DNA of 64,000 nucleotides, taken from the NCBI GenBank assembly GCA_027886175.1, contig JAJNNQ010000026.1, positions 12,767,501 to 12,831,500 of the forward strand, written 5' to 3'. The notes under the pieces are model-generated. The model did no database searches. It was not told where the DNA came from and worked only from the letters and a program-made list of their open reading frames with translations. A program made the position numbers and the translations under genes. Below, one piece after another: positions 59,956 to 64,000 of this stretch. The stretch comes from Phylloscopus collybita (lineage: Eukaryota; Chordata; Aves; Passeriformes; Phylloscopidae). Within the stretch, counting starts at the first letter, position 1; every line of letters begins with the position of its first letter.

Positions 59956-61654
59956 CAGGTTTTCTTTTGTATCAGTACTAGTTATATTTCTTGAACATGA
60001 AAAGTATTTTAAGATGTAGTTTTGGCTGGATTGTCACATACATTTTTGAAGTTACTATAAGATGCACTTGTGAGAACCCTTGTAACAATTCTATTGGGGA
60101 AAATCTGCTTATGAGTCTCATGAACTTTGGAGGCGTTGAAAACAATGTGGAGGGAAATAAAGCAAGCATGGGATGCTTTCCCAGATGATTTACAGGAATG
60201 AAGTGGCAGTCTACATGCTCAAGTGAGAGGGGTGCTTTACAGTACCTTGATGCATGGGTTGGTGTTAGTGAGATTAACTCAAAAGCCCACGGGTGCCTTA
60301 TGCCTTTGCTTTCCAAGGCTCTTTAATACCTATTCCTAAAACTGTGGGAGAGATTCACTACTGTGAAGGATTTTGCCCATCAAATGAGAAGTGGTTTTGA
60401 CTGGAGGAAAAGCATTTCCTCCCACCCCACACACACACTTGTCTCCCTGTAATCCCATATCAAAGGATGCTGTCTGAAGTGCTCTTACACTGTAATGGGA
60501 AGTCATGATCTGGACTGAGAAGAAACAAGAGAACTCTGCTTGGCTGGTTTTAAAACTCTGAGCCTCTCTCCCTGACAGAATATGGATTCCAGAGCAAGTA
60601 CAATTCATATTTCACTGCAAAGCTTTACCTTGAGGAATTGGAGTGAATGTGATCAGGGTATTGCAGGGCAGTGTGCCAGTTTTGTGGCATGGTAAATTCA
60701 CTTGTGTAAAGAAGGAAGCTCCTTTTGTCAGACAAAGGCAAAGCAAAAAAAGATCTGATTTGTCCACAACTTGCTCATTAGTAATAAGTTACTGCTTTTA
60801 TTAAGCACTGGAATTACCTGGTATTCTGGCCTTTGCAAGCCTTTTTTTTTTGTTTGTTTGTCTTTCTTTTTTTTTCTTCCTTTTTTTAAAATTTTTCTTC
60901 TTTTTATAATTTTCTCTAAGATTTTTTTCTTCTTCTTTATTTAATTTTTGCTCTCTCCTTTTTTCCTTTCTCTTTTTATTTTTTCTTTTTCCTGTATCCA
61001 TTGTCTTCTTAATACGATAAATATTAAAAGAAGCCTGGTGCAATTGCAGGCTTTGTCTGCAAATAAATAGGAAGCCTGGTTTTCCTGGATACAGCAGGAA
61101 TATAGCTTTTTTAGTATGGTGTTTTGCTGGTGGCTTTCTGCCTAACTGGGACTTATACTTTTTCCCAAATAAGTGCCTGTTTTTGAATTCAACAAATTAA
61201 CATGTTAATTTTGACATATGACAGAAGAAATGCCTCAGGATAGTTCCAAATAATTTGAGTAGTCTGGACTTCAACCTCAGTTTGGGTAGGATTTGATTCT
61301 TTCTTTATGTTCTGAACAGATAACTGTAAACAATCATTCATCTTTTTCGTGCCCTGTTTCCTTTTGGGGTTGTTAGCCAAATGAGACCATTGCCATCCAA
61401 AGATCAAAAAGAGATTAATAAGATGCTTTTGCTTTGAAATTGTTTGATCAACTGTAATTAAGTTTGATCCAGAGTTGTTCAGATGCATGTGTAAAAAATA
61501 CAATGGCTACTTAGCATTGTGCCTTAATTTGGTGTTTGGTTAAAGAGGTCTCCTTATGCAGCATAGCAGTTCCAGGACTCCATTTGCCAAGTATTCAAAG
61601 GGCTTAATTTTTGCTCATACTGCATGGCTCAGGTTGGTGTTGTGTGTGTGTGGT

Positions 61655-61740
61655 GTTGCATGTTTGTTTTGTTTCGTTTTGTTTTGGTGTTGGTTTTTTT
61701 TGGTGGTGTTTTTTTTTTTGGGGTGGTTTTTTTTTTTTGT
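61655..61740 (+). repeat. T/G-rich low-complexity tract
   Basis: TTTTG, GTG and T-run sequence; open frames across it are Phe/Val/Cys-rich artefacts. Confidence 0.85.
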
Positions 61741-63534
61741 CCTTTTGATGCTATTGTCAGACTGGTCACAAAATATGTCTTCTGCAGTTGTTACTGGAAA
61801 GCTGTTCCAAAACCTCAATTCAGTGATTATTGTAAACCACATTTAGTGGTCAATTTTTATATTGCTTTCTGCCAGCTCTTCAGTTTATCTTGCTCAATTG
61901 TTTGCTTTCTCCAAGGTGCATTCCTCTAAGGCATTTTTGGAAGGTTTTTGGCATGGTAAAGTAGAAGGTATTGGCAGTTCTTGCAGGAAGGATGCAGAGT
62001 GGGGAAAAGAGAAGGTCATCTGGTCCTTGGAGGGCTGGACAGTTGGCAGGTTTGAGAAGGGGGGCATTGTGGCATAGGTCTTTGAAGTCAAGGCACAGCA
62101 GCTTGGTAAAACATCAAAATCCTAGTAGAAACACTTAAGAGGTTCAGGTGCTGATCTGGGTCCGTGTGGTGGAACTGATGAACAGTTGGTTTCATCTTGC
62201 TTCAGCACCAAACAACTGAATTGATTGAGAGTATTTGAAATAAGTGATTTAGGCTTAAACACATATGTCTTCTGATGCCTGATTTTTTCAAGTATAATCA
62301 GTAACTTTTTCATAAAAGCATCACAGTATGGCTCATAGTTGTCCAGTGACCATTTAAAACCTTCAGAACACTTTCTTCCCTGTTTCTGTTGCAAAGCTTT
62401 TTTGTCCTCATGACTTCATTGTCAGTGTAGGCTTTCACGGCATCAAGTTTGGTTGGGTTCCTTTTTTTTGAAATTCTAACTCTTTGTTTAGTTCTGTCTC
62501 TTTAGTTTTGCTTTAAGTTTGTTGTTTAATTTTAAGTAACATTTAGCTTCTGGTTGTGGTGAATCCAGTTTTGAACCAAGAGAGATCTCCTACAATTGTC
62601 TTAAAATAAAAAAAACAAAACCACAAAACAAAAACCAAAGGCAAAATGCCAAATTAATTTACATTCTACCGGTAGGGAGTGAATGTTGCATTTTCAGTGG
62701 TTTCATTGTCTGCTGAATTTTTCCTTCACAGTGCTTTTTAAAGCCTTACATAAGTAAAACTAAGTGGGGGGTTGCTTAACCAAATTTTAGTAATATTCTT
62801 TGTTTAGAAAGTTTCGTGTGTTAGGTATGTGAACAATCTTTGCAGATCAGGAGAGCTGCAAAATACTTGGTGTGGTTTATCTGTTGCACAAAACAGTGAG
62901 AGAAGTTTGGAAGCTTATTTTGAAGCATGGCAAGAGTTGAAAGAGATGCAGGGGATTGAATTATCCTTGATTATCTCTCTCTGTCTTTAGGGGTGATGGG
63001 ACTACTAATATAATCTTCACAGGGATTTCATCAAACTGTTTAATGTCATGTCAAGTTTGGGGAAGCTATACTCTATAGAATTAGGTACTTCAGAATAAGC
63101 TGATACACTTTTTTCTGGTTCTGGTACCTTGTCTGTACAAGCTTTAAGCTGTCTGCTTTACTAGTTCATGGGTGGCCACGTGTCATCTGTGCTCCCATTC
63201 TTTTCTGCCATATCAACCAGAGTTTGAAATGCCACCCAGTGCTCCCATATAATCTGCCTTAAATCTGAACTCATGGTTGGTGTGCAGCACAATGGTCATG
63301 TTTTTCGGGCCTCAGAGTTTGGTGATTGCTAAATGAATTCTATGTGTTTCATCTCAGTTGTGTGCTTGCATAGAAATTCGAGTAGATCAATGCCATATCT
63401 CACCTTCCAACACCTTCAGAATAACTAAAGAGAGTTTGTCACTGACTTCCACTGTTAGAAATCAGCCACTTTTAGAAATCAGCCAGGTAAAAACGTCTTC
63501 CTGTATCATAACTGCTATTTTAATTAAGATGAGT

Positions 63535-63662
63535 TCAACACCAGGCTGTATGGGGCTCAGAGCAACCTGGTCTAGTGGGTGGCATCCCTGGCCCATAGCT
63601 GGGTGGTTGGAAATAGATGATATTTAAGGTCCTTTCCAATCCAAACCATCTTGTGATTCCAT
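63535..63662 (+). mobile_element. CR1 LINE 3' end fragment
   Basis: Phrases GGGGCTCAGAGCAACCTGGT, CTAGTGGGTGGCATCCCTGG, GGTTGGAAATAGATGATATT, TAAGGTCCTTTCCAATCC and CATCTTGTGATTCCATG follow the CR1 3' UTR order to its terminal ATTCYRTG motif. Sense orientation. Confidence 0.88.
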
Positions 63663-64000
63663 GAGGGCATCACCTGGTCAGAAGTGCCAAGTTGAGATTT
63701 AAGACATAGTAGGATTGACATGTGTGTTGGAGCGAAGTTGTTAATATAATTCCTGTATTTATGTAATTCCTGATTTTGTTTTAAATTTTGTTCACCAGCA
63801 ATATCTTAATTGCTGTATTGACACAGGATGAATTTTCTTTTGTCTTGATTATTTTTCCTTTAGTCTGAAAAGGGCTGAGTAAGGTAATCTTTTGCAAGTA
63901 AGGTAATGACAATGACATCCTAACTTCAGAAGTGTAACAGGTCAGACTGCATAGGTTATGGATAGACAAGTTACTTAAACAGGAGTTTAATTATAAGATA

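Larger units (their letters stand above)
48174..64000 (+). other. SEC63: SEC63 intron 1 (continues past window end)
   Basis: At least 15.8 kb follows the exon 1 donor without a recognisable SEC63 exon 2. The first 300 bases remain in the CpG island. The rest is AT-rich intronic DNA with old LINE fragments, a diverged direct duplication (53033-53151 and 54028-54146), T-rich and G-rich runs (54810-54850, 61660-61740) and short TA/TG repeats (52070-52085, 58220-58240). No nested gene is supported. Confidence 0.75.

Noticed and set aside
48174..64000. Search for SEC63 exon 2
   Set aside because: No acceptor followed by the expected conserved segment was seen; the exon is probably beyond the window end.

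Overview
This is vertebrate nuclear DNA, almost certainly from a bird and perhaps a songbird. CR1 LINE 3' ends, a solo ERVL-type LTR of the common avian kind and a class I endogenous retrovirus remnant are present, and gene spacing is compact. Two protein-coding genes are recognised with confidence, both on the + strand. OSTM1 is complete: six coding exons between 13233 and 19981, 309 codons, and a long 3' UTR to about 22650. SEC63 is partial: coding exon 1 at 48050-48173 and the start of a first intron that runs to the window end. In human 6q21 the neighbouring order is NR2E1, OSTM1, SEC63, so the left edge should be the NR2E1 5' flank. No NR2E1 exon was found in the window.

Layout. 1-4960: GC-rich, CpG-island-like blocks alternating with AT-rich blocks full of homeodomain and POU-type sites, which look like conserved developmental regulatory DNA. 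4960-10890: intergenic sequence with simple repeats. 10891-11538: an 18-bp GC-rich minisatellite of 36 units, open in many frames and the source of long false ORFs. 12900-13232: OSTM1 CpG promoter. 13233-22650: OSTM1. 22650-37220: intergenic, with two further enhancer-like AT-rich blocks (24780-25345 and 32720-33160) and CR1 fragments. 37222-44200: a nest of retroelements (solo ERVL LTR, a possible second LTR, then a broken class I retrovirus with two LTRs and decayed pol). 46136-46629: an unrecognised 111-codon minus-strand ORF followed by a good poly(A) signal. 46725-47650: CR1 copies abutting the SEC63 CpG-island promoter. 48174-64000: SEC63 intron 1, with old LINE pieces and a diverged direct duplication about 1 kb apart.

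The two genes act in separate compartments. OSTM1 is the glycosylated partner of the lysosomal CLC-7 chloride/proton exchanger. SEC63 is the J-domain partner of the ER translocon. Nothing suggests they work together. I did not find a convincing new biological system. The items most worth following are the minus-strand ORF at 46.3-46.6 kb, the candidate conserved non-coding blocks, and the minisatellite upstream of OSTM1.
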